Source of the DNA: Arthrobacter sp. ISL-85
GTDB lineage: Bacteria > Actinomycetota > Actinomycetes > Actinomycetales > Micrococcaceae
DNA: 64,000 bases
Reading direction: 5' to 3'
NCBI RefSeq assembly: GCF_018613675.1
Contig: NZ_JAGGPQ010000003.1
Span: forward strand, 57,972 to 121,971
Shown here one piece after another: positions 49,447-58,414 of the stretch. The position numbers and the translations under genes are program-made. A model generated the notes under the pieces. The model was not told the DNA's origin and did not search any database. It worked only from the letters and a program-made list of their open reading frames with translations. Numbering within the stretch: the stretch's first letter is position 1; each line of letters opens with the position of its first letter.

Positions 49447-50414
49447 CGCCGCGGGTGGCTGTTGTAGGAGCGGCCGGCTGGGCCGGGTCGCGGCACGCGC
49501 GGGCGTTTGCCGCGGCAGGTGCGAAGGTTGCCGTCCTTGTCGAGAGGGACGAGCGCGGCTTGGCGCTGGCTCAGGAGCTGGGCGCTCAATTGGTGCCCAC
49601 TACTGCCGAACTCCACCCCGATGACCTGGACCTGGCAGTCGTTGCATTGCCGTCCACCCTGCAACCGGTCATTTGCGCCGACCTGCTGAACAGGGGATTC
49701 CGTGTGCTGACTGAAAAACCGGTGGCCGCGGATGCCGAAGGTGCTGCCGTCCTTGCCGCTGCGTCCGGGGTGAACGACAGACTCATGGTCGGTTACACGC
49801 TCCACCAACATCCCGCCGCCGCACTTGTCTCGCAATGGATCAAGAACAACAACGTCATCGCCGTGTCTGTTCGTTCCGTCGCCTATAAACCAAAGGTTGA
49901 CTCTTGGCGCGCTGACCCGAAGGAGGGCGGTGTGGCTGTAGTGAACGGCATTCACGCCATCGAATTGGTGTCGTCGTGGTTCGACGGCACCCCGAAAGTG
50001 CTGGCCAGCAGCGCCAGCAACAGCCTCTATGGGTCGCCGGTGCCGGAGCACGTCGTTTCCACCCTCGAATTTCCTGAGGGCTTGGTATTCAGCATGCAGA
50101 GCTACTGGTCTCCCTGGCAGGAGCCTCAAGGTCTCAACCAGGGCGACTGGAGTCTCACCGTCGATGTCCTGGCAAGTGACGGCCGGGCGCTGTGGTCCAA
50201 CGATTCCCTGCACGTGTGGGAGCGTGACGGTGGCCAGTACGAAAAAGCCTTTGACCCCTCGGACCTCTTCCTCCGCCAAGCAGAGGCGGCGCTGAAGTTC
50301 TGCACGGGTGGAATCCCGGAAGTCACCTTCGCCCAAGCACTCCGCGCTACAGAAATCGCCGATGCAGTCCTGGCAGCGGCGACGTCCCGCGCTCGGGACG
50401 TGGTCTCCCCGTAG
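49443..50414 (+). CDS. Gfo/Idh/MocA-family oxidoreductase
   Basis: A 323-aa dehydrogenase: RVAVVGAAGWAGSRHARAFA (dinucleotide loop), VLTEKPVAADAEGAAV (EKP Lys), KEGGVAVVNGIHAIELVSSW (active-site His). ATG at 49443 is chosen because it overlaps the end of a short leader ORF; a TTG at 49404 in frame would add 13 residues of no homology. Third Gfo/Idh gene of the regulon and first of its operon. Confidence 0.88.
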   Translation: MTPRVAVVGAAGWAGSRHARAFAAAGAKVAVLVERDERGLALAQELGAQLVPTTAELHPDDLDLAVVALPSTLQPVICADLLNRGFRVLTEKPVAADAEGAAVLAAASGVNDRLMVGYTLHQHPAAALVSQWIKNNNVIAVSVRSVAYKPKVDSWRADPKEGGVAVVNGIHAIELVSSWFDGTPKVLASSASNSLYGSPVPEHVVSTLEFPEGLVFSMQSYWSPWQEPQGLNQGDWSLTVDVLASDGRALWSNDSLHVWERDGGQYEKAFDPSDLFLRQAEAALKFCTGGIPEVTFAQALRATEIADAVLAAATSRARDVVSP

Positions 50415-50474
50415 CATCTCCAAAACCCTGACACCACGGACCCTCGACTGAACGACACAACGAAGGAACTAGAC

Positions 50475-50549
50475 ATGAAGCCAGCAACCTACGCTCCGAC
50501 CGCAGGAGAACCGCGATGCAGCCGCCTCCAGAGGGGAGAGAACCGATGA
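50475..50549 (+). CDS. 24-aa ORF coupled to an SDR gene
   Basis: Starts MKPATYAPTAGEPR after AAGGAAC and stops at 50547-50549, overlapping the next ATG (ATGA). Unlike the first leader, the downstream gene also has its own GAGGGGAGAG. Translation is inferred from signals only. Confidence 0.45.
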   Translation: MKPATYAPTAGEPRCSRLQRGENR

Positions 50550-51295
50550 GCCTCAAAGACCAGGTAGTTCTGGTAACCGGATCGAGCGGGGGAATCGGAG
50601 ATGCTGCCGTCAGCGCGTACACAGCCGCCGGCGCCGTCGTCATTGGCGCTGATCGTTCCCCCAAAGAGGACCAGGCTTTGGAGGCCTTCTACCCGCTCGA
50701 CATCACCTCGGAGCAACAATGCGCGACGGTTCTCCAGGACATCAAAACCAGATTTGGCCGCATCGATGTCCTCGTCCACGCAGCAGGAGTGCTCGGCACT
50801 ACCCCCGACATCATGGAGACAACCACAGAGGAATTCGACTCCATCCTGAGGATCAATGCCTCTGCAACGTTCTCGATGGTACGAGAGACAGCCAAGACGA
50901 TGCTTGAATCCGGCACGGCCGGCGCAATCGTAGTCCTATCCTCCGTCGCGGCCAAAGAAGCACGCCTCAACTACCTGCCTTACAACGCCAGCAAACTGGC
51001 AGTCCTGCACATCATGTGGTCATTTGCTGAATTGCTTGGGCCTCAGGGCATCTCCGTGAACGCAATCGCACCGGGCCCGGTGAACACACCCATGTGGGCA
51101 CAGTTCGCAAAAGATTCAGGCCCGGATGCGGTCGCGAACCGGGCGAAGCGGGCTGCCCAGCTGCCGATGCGCCGGTTTGCCGAGCCCGACGAAGTCGCCC
51201 GCGCCATTCTTTTCCTGACCGATCCCGACAACCGCTACATCACGGGAGTTTCCCTCGACGTGGCCGGCGGAGCACACCTGGGAATAGGAACCTGA
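50546..51295 (+). CDS. SDR-family oxidoreductase
   Basis: A 249-aa classical SDR: TGSSGGIG (11-18), HAAG at 78-81, LSS followed by YNASK with Tyr146 and Lys150. C-terminus ITGVSLDVAGGAHLG. ATG 50546 is backed by GAGGGGAGAG; the ATG at 50516 lies upstream without a good site. Probably interconverts a keto and hydroxy sugar intermediate with the neighbouring Gfo/Idh enzyme. Confidence 0.9.
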   Translation: MSLKDQVVLVTGSSGGIGDAAVSAYTAAGAVVIGADRSPKEDQALEAFYPLDITSEQQCATVLQDIKTRFGRIDVLVHAAGVLGTTPDIMETTTEEFDSILRINASATFSMVRETAKTMLESGTAGAIVVLSSVAAKEARLNYLPYNASKLAVLHIMWSFAELLGPQGISVNAIAPGPVNTPMWAQFAKDSGPDAVANRAKRAAQLPMRRFAEPDEVARAILFLTDPDNRYITGVSLDVAGGAHLGIGT

Positions 51296-51428
51296 ACCCC
51301 CTGCACAATGCCTCCCACACGGGTACCCATAACCCAGCACCGACCCCTCCAGGGCTGCTCTGACGTCCTTACTGCGACCCAGCAACCCAAGCAAAGTTGA
51401 AGTCCAAACCTACCGAGGAGACAACGAT

Positions 51429-51473
51429 ATGTCCGTTCCTTTTGTCCAGTTCAAGCCCCTCGGGAATGTTTAG
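51429..51473 (+). CDS. 14-aa ORF before a VOC gene
   Basis: MSVPFVQFKPLGNV with GAGGAGA about seven bases upstream; the TAG (51471-51473) lies 9 bases before the VOC ATG. It could be a leader ORF or the stub of a deleted gene whose start signals survived. Confidence 0.5.
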   Translation: MSVPFVQFKPLGNV

Positions 51474-51482
51474 GTGGAAGAA

Positions 51483-51947
51483 ATGAAAACTGCAATTCGA
51501 CATCATCACACTGCCCTGCACGTCACGGACATAGAGCGCGCCGCACGGTTCTACGTGGAAGGGCTTGGCCTTACCCGCGTGAAAGAGTGGACGTCGGGCC
51601 CATACATCGGCGAACTCTACGGCCGTCCCAACGTCAAGGTCAAAGCTCTGATGCTCACAACGGGTGACGGGGACTTCAACCTGGAGCTGGTCCAGGTGGA
51701 GGATCCGCCACCCGCCGTTAACCCCTCAGAGGCGCAGCCGGGAACGGCACATCTTGCCTTTACCGATATCGACGTGCGCAAGGTCTACGCCAAAATGACA
51801 TCGCTTGGGTATAAGGCTCTGTCCGAACCGGTCGCGCCTGCCTCCGGCCCAGTTGCAGGAGGCCTGCTGATCTACATGCTCGATCCAGACGGCAACCGCG
51901 TGGAGCTAATTCAGGAGCCAGACTGGCAGCCAGGCGACAACTCTTGA
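51483..51947 (+). CDS. VOC-family (glyoxalase/lactoylglutathione lyase-like) protein
   Basis: A 154-aa VOC protein: AIRHHHTALHVTDIERAARF (metal His), NLELVQVEDP (Glu), GTAHLAFTDIDVRKVYAKMT (His), YMLDPDGNRVELIQEP (Glu); all four ligands present. ATG at 51483 with AGGTGG upstream, or GTG at 51474. Last gene of the operon starting at 49396. Confidence 0.88.
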   Translation: MKTAIRHHHTALHVTDIERAARFYVEGLGLTRVKEWTSGPYIGELYGRPNVKVKALMLTTGDGDFNLELVQVEDPPPAVNPSEAQPGTAHLAFTDIDVRKVYAKMTSLGYKALSEPVAPASGPVAGGLLIYMLDPDGNRVELIQEPDWQPGDNS

Positions 51948-52819
51948 GCCAAACCCCCGTGATGTAGCGGTTGTGGGGGAGCGGGCGTAGGAGAGGAATG
52001 TCGCATGGAAGCAGGAAAGAGGCTTCATGAATCCGGCTGGCAGGGGCCGCTGGTCATCAGACGAGCCCAAGGTCTCCGCGACAACAGGTGACGTCTCTGT
52101 CGAAAAACCGATCCAGATGGACAACACCGAGGTGATAACTCGTACGTCACCCGATGGATTGCCACGCGTGGGACAGAAAAACATCCCTCTGTATCGTGCC
52201 GTCCCCGGGATGCACGACACTTGCTGAACCCACCGTGGGAAGAGGGGCGGCGTAGTGGCCCTCTTCGGGAGCCGCCTGCGGCCGAACACAGACTCGCGAT
52301 GTAATCCGACGCAGGCTGCTTGGCTGCACCACCCGGGTCGCAGTTGGATCCCATCGTTTGGGAGTCTGGGGAACGGGTTGCTTGCAGTGACCGCAGGAGC
52401 AGCCGTTAGAAGCCGCCCTCGAGTGCTCGGGTTCTCGTGCAACCCGCCGCTTTGGAACGGTCCGACGGTTTGGGCCTTGGGCTGCAGATGATCCTGACCT
52501 CAGCCGTGCGGTTAGGCTGCCGAAAAGAACCGAACAGGGGTCACAGCTGCGGTGGCCTGCCTGCCTGAAGGTCCAGGACCTTTGGGAACTGCTTTTTTGT
52601 TAGCTTGGCAGCAGCCGACCCATGTTCTCTCGCTGGAGGGCGAATTGGGTGGCCATAAACCCCTACGCCGACCAAGCCGGCTCTGAGAGGTTCAAGTGAA
52701 CGGACGATGGTCAGGTCTTCCATGACAAGTGGCGCGGCTTCTGGTATATGACTTCCTGGATGCCGGCGATCAAATGCTCACCGGCGGTAGCGAGCCGACC
52801 ACCGGTTGAGATTATTTCG
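51948..52819. other. Degenerate region
   Basis: No intact gene. A minus-strand scrap at 52541-52723 reads PLRAGLVGVGVYGHPI, which looks like a Rossmann-type or aldolase N-terminus that breaks off. The rest shows no coding pattern. Confidence 0.45.
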
Positions 52820-53640
52820 AGGTTGAAGAGATTGATGCTGGTGCCCAGGATTCACCTAAATCGTTGTCCGGTTGACGGAGGGGACCGATGGCCGCGAGAT
52901 TGCCGTTACGGGCCAGCTCAACAACATCATCGGCGTTCTCGGCTTTGTGTCCGGCCGCGGTAAGGGATTTTGCAATGGCGTGCAGCCAGCCAGGACAACA
53001 AGACATCCTTTGTTTCGGTAGACACAAGGAACGTCTGCGCCGCGCTGAACGGGGATATGTCCAATGGCGCCAGCAGTGCACTTCATTTCCCGGAGCAGGG
53101 TGCCGCGGCCAATCAGGGCCCGCGCCTATGCCGGTGGAACCTTCAACAGCGATCATTTCCGTCGCGGCAGGCCTCAACAGGTGTTCCCCCGGAGCTACCA
53201 GGTTGGCGCTGTTATTAACCAGGACGGGGACGTTGAAGTGACGGGATACGTAACCAGGAACGTCAAAGTGGCCCCAATCGGGAAGGTTCGTCGCGTTGTG
53301 TGGGCGGCCCCCGTCTCCCCGGCCCCTCTCGTCCAGAAGCGAACGGACCACCGCGATCGCTGCGTCCAGCACAAATCCTGGCCCGTCCGCCATCCGCGCA
53401 TCGAATGTCCTGTCCGCGACGATCTCTCCCTGCAAGATCGAGAAGCGCCACGAGCCCGCCCTCCAGCAACTCATCGAGCCGAAGAGCGATGGTCGAACGT
53501 GCCCTTCCTGTCGTGTCCAAGAGCTCGCTCAGCGGGTGTGCCTGTTGGCCGCTGGGCAAGGTAATCCGGCTGTGCATTGCCGGCGGGCGGTAGGTGTTGC
53601 AAGCGAGTTCACGCTTGGTCCAGCGTCGTCGACACGCCAC
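52820..53640 (-). pseudogene. ROK-family regulator/sugar kinase, multiply disrupted
   Basis: Pieces in different frames: an HTH 'HPLSELLDTTGRARSTIALR' with LDELLEGGLV, then after a deletion LQGEIVADRTFDARMADGPG, YVSRHFNVPVLVNNSANLVA (ROK substrate region, NxAN-type), ATEMIAVEGSTGIGAG, a shifted GHIPV-type piece (the zinc loop GHIPVQRGADVPCVYRNKGC) and IAKSLTAAGHKAENADDVVE. At least three frameshifts and an internal deletion make it nonfunctional. It was probably the local regulator of the ABC operon before the LacI regulon took over; that is conjecture. Confidence 0.8.
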
Positions 53641-53759
53641 CTCATGCTGTGAGGACATCTGCCTTAGTTGGATGCACAGTCAGCCCTTGCAAGCAGCTGA
53701 TGACGCACGCATAGGGCTCGTCAGAATCCTGTGAGTGCAGGCCCGTCGGCTTGGGCAAG

Positions 53760-53805
53760 AAGGCACGCCGCATGACCGCTTGGATGCGGTCATGCGGCGT
53801 GCCTT
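53760..53805 (-). terminator. Terminator of the ABC transporter operon
   Basis: Perfect 20-bp stem: AAGGCACGCCGCATGACCGC (53760-53779) against 53786-53805 around a 6-base loop, with AAG/CTT runs on either side. Confidence 0.88.
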
Positions 53806-53842
53806 TCCAGGATGGGCGTGGGCAGCAGAACTCTTGCTGTGG

Positions 53843-54703
53843 TTATCCCTTGACACCGCCGGACGTCATGCCTGCAACAAACCAGCGCTGGAAGGCCAGG
53901 AAGATTGAGAGAACGGGGATGAAAGCAACGACGATGAAAGCGGCGAAGAGTCCCCAGAAGCTCCCGAAGCCGGTGGTTATATACCGCACAATGCCGTTCT
54001 GGACGGTCTTCATGTCTTCCGTGGTGGCGAGGACGGTGCCTACAAGGAAGTCGTTCCAAACGAATACGAAGATGAAGATTGCTACAGCAGCGATGCCGGG
54101 ACGGATGAGTGGGAGGATGATCCGCCACAAGATCTGTATCCGGGAGCAGCCATCGATTGCGGCTGCTTCCTCAATCTCAACGGGGATGTTCTCGATGAAG
54201 TTGCGCAGAAACAGGATGGTCTGTCCACAAATGATGGCCGTGTAGACGACGATCAGCATCGGATAGGTGTTGATTAAGGCGGTTTTGACGAACATGGAGT
54301 ACAGAGCGATGAAGACCACGATCGCCGGGACCATGGACAGCACCAGAATGCCGGTCATCAGAGCTTCCATGCGGCGGCTCCGGTACCTGGTAGCCACGTA
54401 TGCCGCCGGAATACTGATGGCGAGAGCGAGCACGATCGAGCCGCCTGCATAGATGAGAGAGTTTGCGAAGAAGCGGATGTTGGTTGGGGTTAGCAGACCA
54501 ACATAGCCCTCGGAGGAGAACGGGTCTGGTATCCACCTTGGCGGGAACTCAAGGGTATCCGAGGCAGTTTTGAGCGAGGTGGATACGATCCATGCAACAG
54601 GCGGTAGAACCACCGCGGCGGAGAGGATGACGTAGGCCCAGGCCGGAACCGCCCGAAGGGCCGCGCCGACACCGCCTCGACGGCGCGCGGTTGTGGTACT
54701 CAC
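53843..54703 (-). CDS. ABC sugar transporter permease (MalG type)
   Basis: A 286-aa inner-membrane permease with six helices. The EAA loop reads EEAAAIDGCSRIQILWRIIL with PLIRPGIA, the docking site for the ATPase. The C-terminus ends AFQRWFVAGMTSGGVKG, typical of MalG-like (CUT1) permeases. It overlaps the upstream permease by 4 nt. No ATPase gene is in the window, so a shared MsiK-type ATPase encoded elsewhere probably energises it, as is known for actinobacterial CUT1 systems. Confidence 0.92.
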   Translation of the reverse strand: MSTTTARRRGGVGAALRAVPAWAYVILSAAVVLPPVAWIVSTSLKTASDTLEFPPRWIPDPFSSEGYVGLLTPTNIRFFANSLIYAGGSIVLALAISIPAAYVATRYRSRRMEALMTGILVLSMVPAIVVFIALYSMFVKTALINTYPMLIVVYTAIICGQTILFLRNFIENIPVEIEEAAAIDGCSRIQILWRIILPLIRPGIAAVAIFIFVFVWNDFLVGTVLATTEDMKTVQNGIVRYITTGFGSFWGLFAAFIVVAFIPVLSIFLAFQRWFVAGMTSGGVKG

Positions 54704-55632
54704 AGGCTTTCCTTCCGTCGGAAACGAATCGCGACAAGAGTGAGGACAATGTTGACCGTGAAAAGGAGGATGGCCGTTGCTGATGCCCCGGAGAGATCGA
54801 ACTTGTCGAACATCTGGTTGTAGACCCGCATGGACAGCGTCTCGGTCGATCCGATTGGGCCACCTCGTGTCGTCACCAGGATGATGGTGACCATTTGTAC
54901 ATAGAGCATGAGAAGAACGATCACCACGGACACGATGGTGTTGCGCAGGTGAGGCAACGTGATGTTGACGAATGCGTGCCGGATGCCTCCGCCGTCCACT
55001 TTGAGGCTTTCATACAATTCCCCTGGAACGGTTTGAAGGGCGCCGAGAAAGAGGAGCATGGCTTGCGGGTAGGACCACCACGCCGTCATCAGAGTCACGG
55101 CGACGAGCGCACTGGTAGGTGAAGAAAACACATCAGTGGGACCGAATCCGAGGGACCTGGTGAGGGCGGAGGCTGGACCGTAGTTCGGGTTGAGGAACCA
55201 AAGCCAGATTGTTCCTGCTGTGGCCTGTGACATCAGCCAGGGCAGTAGGAAGAGGCTCCGGACAGAGCGCTTGAAGCGGTGGAGGTTGTTCAGCACGATC
55301 GCAGACAGAAGCCCGGCCGGCAAGGCAATAACCAAGGCACCGAGCGAGAATACCAGGGTCGTCCAGATGCGACTGGGCAGGTCAGAGTCCGAGAACAGCC
55401 GGACGAAGGAGTTGAGACCTGAGAATTTGCCGATCTGGTAGTAGGAAGTCTCGTGGAGGGCCGTCCACGCGGTGTAGATGAGCGGGCCCACAAAAACAAA
55501 CAGGAAGACGGCGCTGACGGGGATGACGTAGAGCCATACCTTCCGATCCCTGCCGGCCCGGTGAGAAGCTTGGGTGCCTGAAGGGGAAACTAGGGTGTGG
55601 CGTGAGGTGCGGGTCGGGCTTTTTGTTGACAT
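54700..55632 (-). CDS. ABC sugar transporter permease (MalF type)
   Basis: A 310-aa permease with six helices and the EAA-loop variant ELYESLKVDGGGIRHAFVNI. Its N-terminal cytoplasmic tail is basic (TRTSRHTLVSPSGTQASHRA). ATG/GTG start at 55632; 48 bp separate it from the binding-protein gene. Forms the heterodimeric channel with the MalG-type partner. Confidence 0.92.
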   Translation of the reverse strand: MSTKSPTRTSRHTLVSPSGTQASHRAGRDRKVWLYVIPVSAVFLFVFVGPLIYTAWTALHETSYYQIGKFSGLNSFVRLFSDSDLPSRIWTTLVFSLGALVIALPAGLLSAIVLNNLHRFKRSVRSLFLLPWLMSQATAGTIWLWFLNPNYGPASALTRSLGFGPTDVFSSPTSALVAVTLMTAWWSYPQAMLLFLGALQTVPGELYESLKVDGGGIRHAFVNITLPHLRNTIVSVVIVLLMLYVQMVTIILVTTRGGPIGSTETLSMRVYNQMFDKFDLSGASATAILLFTVNIVLTLVAIRFRRKESL

Positions 55633-55680
55633 TATCTGTCCCTTCCGAGGGGAGCCCGATTTCTCAGGCTCCCCGACCGG

Positions 55681-56937
55681 CTACTTCTTGTTGGCCGCAT
55701 CCTGCGCGGAATGGATAAAGTCGCTCCCCGACGAAGCGTTGAGGATCACTTTCTGTCCAGCCTGGGAAAGCCCTCTGGCCAGCGAGGTCCAGTTGCTGGA
55801 GTATGTGCGCGGTTTGCTATTGCTCTTGACGTAAGCAGCGATGTCATTGACCGTTTTAGCCTCAGGCGAGGAGAAGTACGGTTGCTGGTAGGTGGCGGCA
55901 CGCGTGGGTACCTCGCCTCCGGTTGCCATCCGTGCAGCGGCTTCCGGACCGGTCATGTACTCGATGAACTTCCAGGCCGCCTCAGTGTGTTTGCTGCCGT
56001 TGCCTATCCCCAGGGTCCACCCGATGGTGGTGCCGGTGGTATCGCCGGTGCTTGCTTTCGGCAAGGCTGTCCACTTAAGGTCCGGATTTTGCGAGGCATA
56101 GGAAACTGCGCGTTCCGTGCCCATGATTGCCATCGCTACCGTACCGCTTGCCATGCCGTCAGCTACGGTGCCGTAAGTATCCGAAACGACGTTGCTTCCC
56201 AGAGCTTTTGCGTCCCGGAGTTTGGTAAGGAAGTTACCAAACTCCTCGCCCTTGGATGTCGCGAAATCTGCTTGGCCATCCTTGTTCCACATTTCTTGAT
56301 CGACCTGCGTCATGAAGCAGTCGAAGAACGTACCGATAATGGCTGAATTGTCACTGTCCGAGAACCCGGTTCCGAAGCCGGTGAATCCCGCTGCGGCAGC
56401 TTTCCGTGCAACGTCGACAACCCCATCGTAGGTGGTAGGAACGGTCGCGCCGATCTGAGAAAGGATCTTCTGGTTGTAGTAGAGGGCGCAAGTGCGGTAC
56501 TCGTAGGGCACGGCGACCTGCTTGCCGTCAGGACCGGCAAGAGCGTCGGTCGGGCGGAGCCAGTCAGTCACCTTGGAGGCCGCATCAGGCAGCGGGGAGT
56601 AAACGCCGGCAGATGCCATCTGGGGAACGACGGGAGTGTACATCTTAAACACGTCAGGAGCCTGACCGGCTGCCGCGGCCTGCGGCAGCCTGTTTAACAT
56701 ATCGCCCAGGGAAACAACGGACAGGTTGATCTTGATGTTCGGATTTGCTGCCTCGAAATTGGCAACGTTTTCCTTCAGGGCTTTAGAGCGCGGATTAGCC
56801 TGGCTGGGATCAAGGAAGTCCCAGTAATTCAGCGTCACAGGCCCCTCAGATTCCGGAGTTGAGGGGGAGCAGCCGCTGAGGGCAAGGCTGGCTACGACTG
56901 CTGTGACGAGTGCCAAGCCCCATCTCTTCTTGATCAT
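55681..56937 (-). CDS. ABC sugar transporter substrate-binding lipoprotein
   Basis: A 418-aa CUT1 binding protein. Signal peptide MIKKRWGLALVTAVVASLAL followed by lipobox LSGC (Cys23). The body has LNYWDFLDPSQANPRSKALK, VAVPYEYRTCALYYNQKIL, the GFGTGFSDSDN loop and EAAWKFIEYMTGPEAAARMA, all characteristic of extracellular solute-binding family 1. First gene of the ABC operon, downstream of operator cluster 4. It likely captures the mono- or disaccharide that the regulon degrades. Confidence 0.92.
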   Translation of the reverse strand: MIKKRWGLALVTAVVASLALSGCSPSTPESEGPVTLNYWDFLDPSQANPRSKALKENVANFEAANPNIKINLSVVSLGDMLNRLPQAAAAGQAPDVFKMYTPVVPQMASAGVYSPLPDAASKVTDWLRPTDALAGPDGKQVAVPYEYRTCALYYNQKILSQIGATVPTTYDGVVDVARKAAAAGFTGFGTGFSDSDNSAIIGTFFDCFMTQVDQEMWNKDGQADFATSKGEEFGNFLTKLRDAKALGSNVVSDTYGTVADGMASGTVAMAIMGTERAVSYASQNPDLKWTALPKASTGDTTGTTIGWTLGIGNGSKHTEAAWKFIEYMTGPEAAARMATGGEVPTRAATYQQPYFSSPEAKTVNDIAAYVKSNSKPRTYSSNWTSLARGLSQAGQKVILNASSGSDFIHSAQDAANKK

Positions 56938-57059
56938 GAATTTCTCCTGTGTGTGGGTTGCTGATGCGGGAGCATGCCGTACTGAAGACGACGCCTGCTC
57001 AATGTGGGGCTGCTACGGAAGGTCCGGGGATGAGCCAGTTGATCATCGAGTCTCTCCTT

Positions 57060-57144
57060 TGAGATCGGTTGAATTAACCATTAGTGAGATCGGTTGCTGA
57101 GATCGATTGCACTAAACATAGGGCTGAAGGAAGGCTCTGTCAAG
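57060..57144 (-). promoter_or_regulatory. Promoter with three LacI-type operators (cluster 4)
   Basis: On the minus strand: TTGACA (57144-57139), an 18-base spacer, TATGTT (57120-57115), then GCAATCGATCTCA (57110-57098), GCAACCGATCTCA (57097-57085) and, 12 bases on, TCAACCGATCTCA (57072-57060), the last about 120 bp before the binding-protein start. Confidence 0.83.
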
Positions 57145-58030
57145 GATTCCTTTTGATCGGATTTGGGGGTCCCGACTTCTCGGACCGTCATCGAATCTTT
57201 CGGTCTTGTGCTCTGCGCGATCGGGCGGCTCTGCACCAGTCTTATGAAGCGTATGGCTATCGCACCACGGAGATGTGTTCACCAGTGACGACGGAGCCGC
57301 CACCCGTGGTGTCGTTGGCTTTGCCGCCGCGGCCGGACACAACCCGTCCGTTGTAGGGCGAACAGAATGCAGCGGTGACCTTGGGGGAGACCCAATGGCC
57401 GTCTGTGGTCACGTGTTGTTGCAGGTTCCGTCTTGTCAGGGGGGCGCACAGGGTTGGTCTGACCCAGGCATGCTCTGGCGAGCCCGGGGATGATTAAGGT
57501 CTTTGGGGCATGCAGCCCCCGTCAGCGCCTTTTCCAGCTGCCAAAGCAAGTCGCCCTAAATGGTGCCGTTGAGAAGGGGAACAGGGGCCTTCTTTCCACG
57601 TGCGAAATGACCAACACCGAGGGATCGCTGCCGACGGCCTCCTTCCGCTGATCGCATAACTCCATCTCAATACCGCCAAGAGTCTGTACCAGCGCGCCGC
57701 CACACCGATAATAAAGATTCTGTCGGCCTGGGCAAGTCACCGAACGGCCCTTCTGAACAGTGTGGACATTGTCCACACTTTTCGTCTCGTACTGGGCCAA
57801 ACAGCCTTTGGACTGGCCAGGATTCCGTATGTTTTCGCGGCCTCTCAGCGTTCTCAGGGCCTACAAGACAGTTCGAGTCCCACCTCGGGCACAGTGTTTC
57901 CGCAGGTCAGAAGCTTTTTGCCTTTGTTCTGTTGACAAAGCTTGACTTTATGGTGTTTTTGGCTGCCGGGAACCGGGCAACTGCCAGATGGCGCCCTATG
58001 GATCTGCTTTGGCCTTAACTTAGCAGGATG
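57145..58030. other. Degenerate region with a perfect palindrome
   Basis: No intact gene. At 57759-57779 arms AGTGTGGACA and TGTCCACACT flank a single T, a perfect 21-base dyad. Next to it the minus strand reads GGALVQTLGGIEMELCDQRK, then EAVGSDPSVLVISHVE, a protein-like scrap of unknown family. Confidence 0.55.
57871..57893 (+). other. tRNA-Leu-like 3' end, possible att site
   Basis: AGTTCGAGTCCCACCTCGGG runs on as CACA, matching the T-loop, T-stem 3' arm and acceptor end (CTCGGGCAC) usual for actinobacterial leucine tRNAs. The 5' two thirds of a tRNA cannot be folded from the preceding bases (the T-stem 5' arm is gacag rather than ggtgg), so this is only a tail, as left by site-specific integration. 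Confidence 0.5.
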
Positions 58031-58408
58031 CTAAGCCTGGAGACCGCGGTGAGGTGGGAGGAGGGACTCCCGCCTCACCCACCGTCTACGTGCTTCCTCG
58101 ACCGCAGCGATGGGTCGGCGGCCTTGAGCGTTCGCTCGCCGTGTCACCGGCGCCGCTCCAGGGCGGATTCGATCTCGTCGCCGGCGGTCATTACACGGGT
58201 TTCCTGGCCCAGCAGAGTTCCCGGCTCCCGGGCCCTTGCGGTCATGTCTGCGTCGCTTAGTGCCTGTTCCAGTGCGCCGGTCAGAGTCGCTGCGGTGAGC
58301 GATGTATAACGACACCGCCCCCAGGAGCGCCGCAGCCGCGGGCAACATGATCCCGTCGGTCTGGATGCATACTGCCGCAGGCACGAAAGCCGCCGCACCC
58401 GAGGTCAC
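58031..58408 (-). pseudogene. Small membrane/coiled protein remnant, frameshifted
   Basis: One frame starts with a hydrophobic segment (IMLPAAAALLGAVSLYIA); one frame over, it continues AATLTGALEQALSDADMTAR and GQETRVMTAGDEIESALERR to a stop. A single slip near 58305 would join them. No family recognised. Confidence 0.4.
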
Positions 58409-58414
58409 GGCGCC

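Noticed and set aside
57830..57895. Complete tRNA-Leu gene
   Set aside because: Only the 3' end fits; the preceding bases do not form D, anticodon or T-stem 5' arms, so it is listed as a tail, not a tRNA gene.
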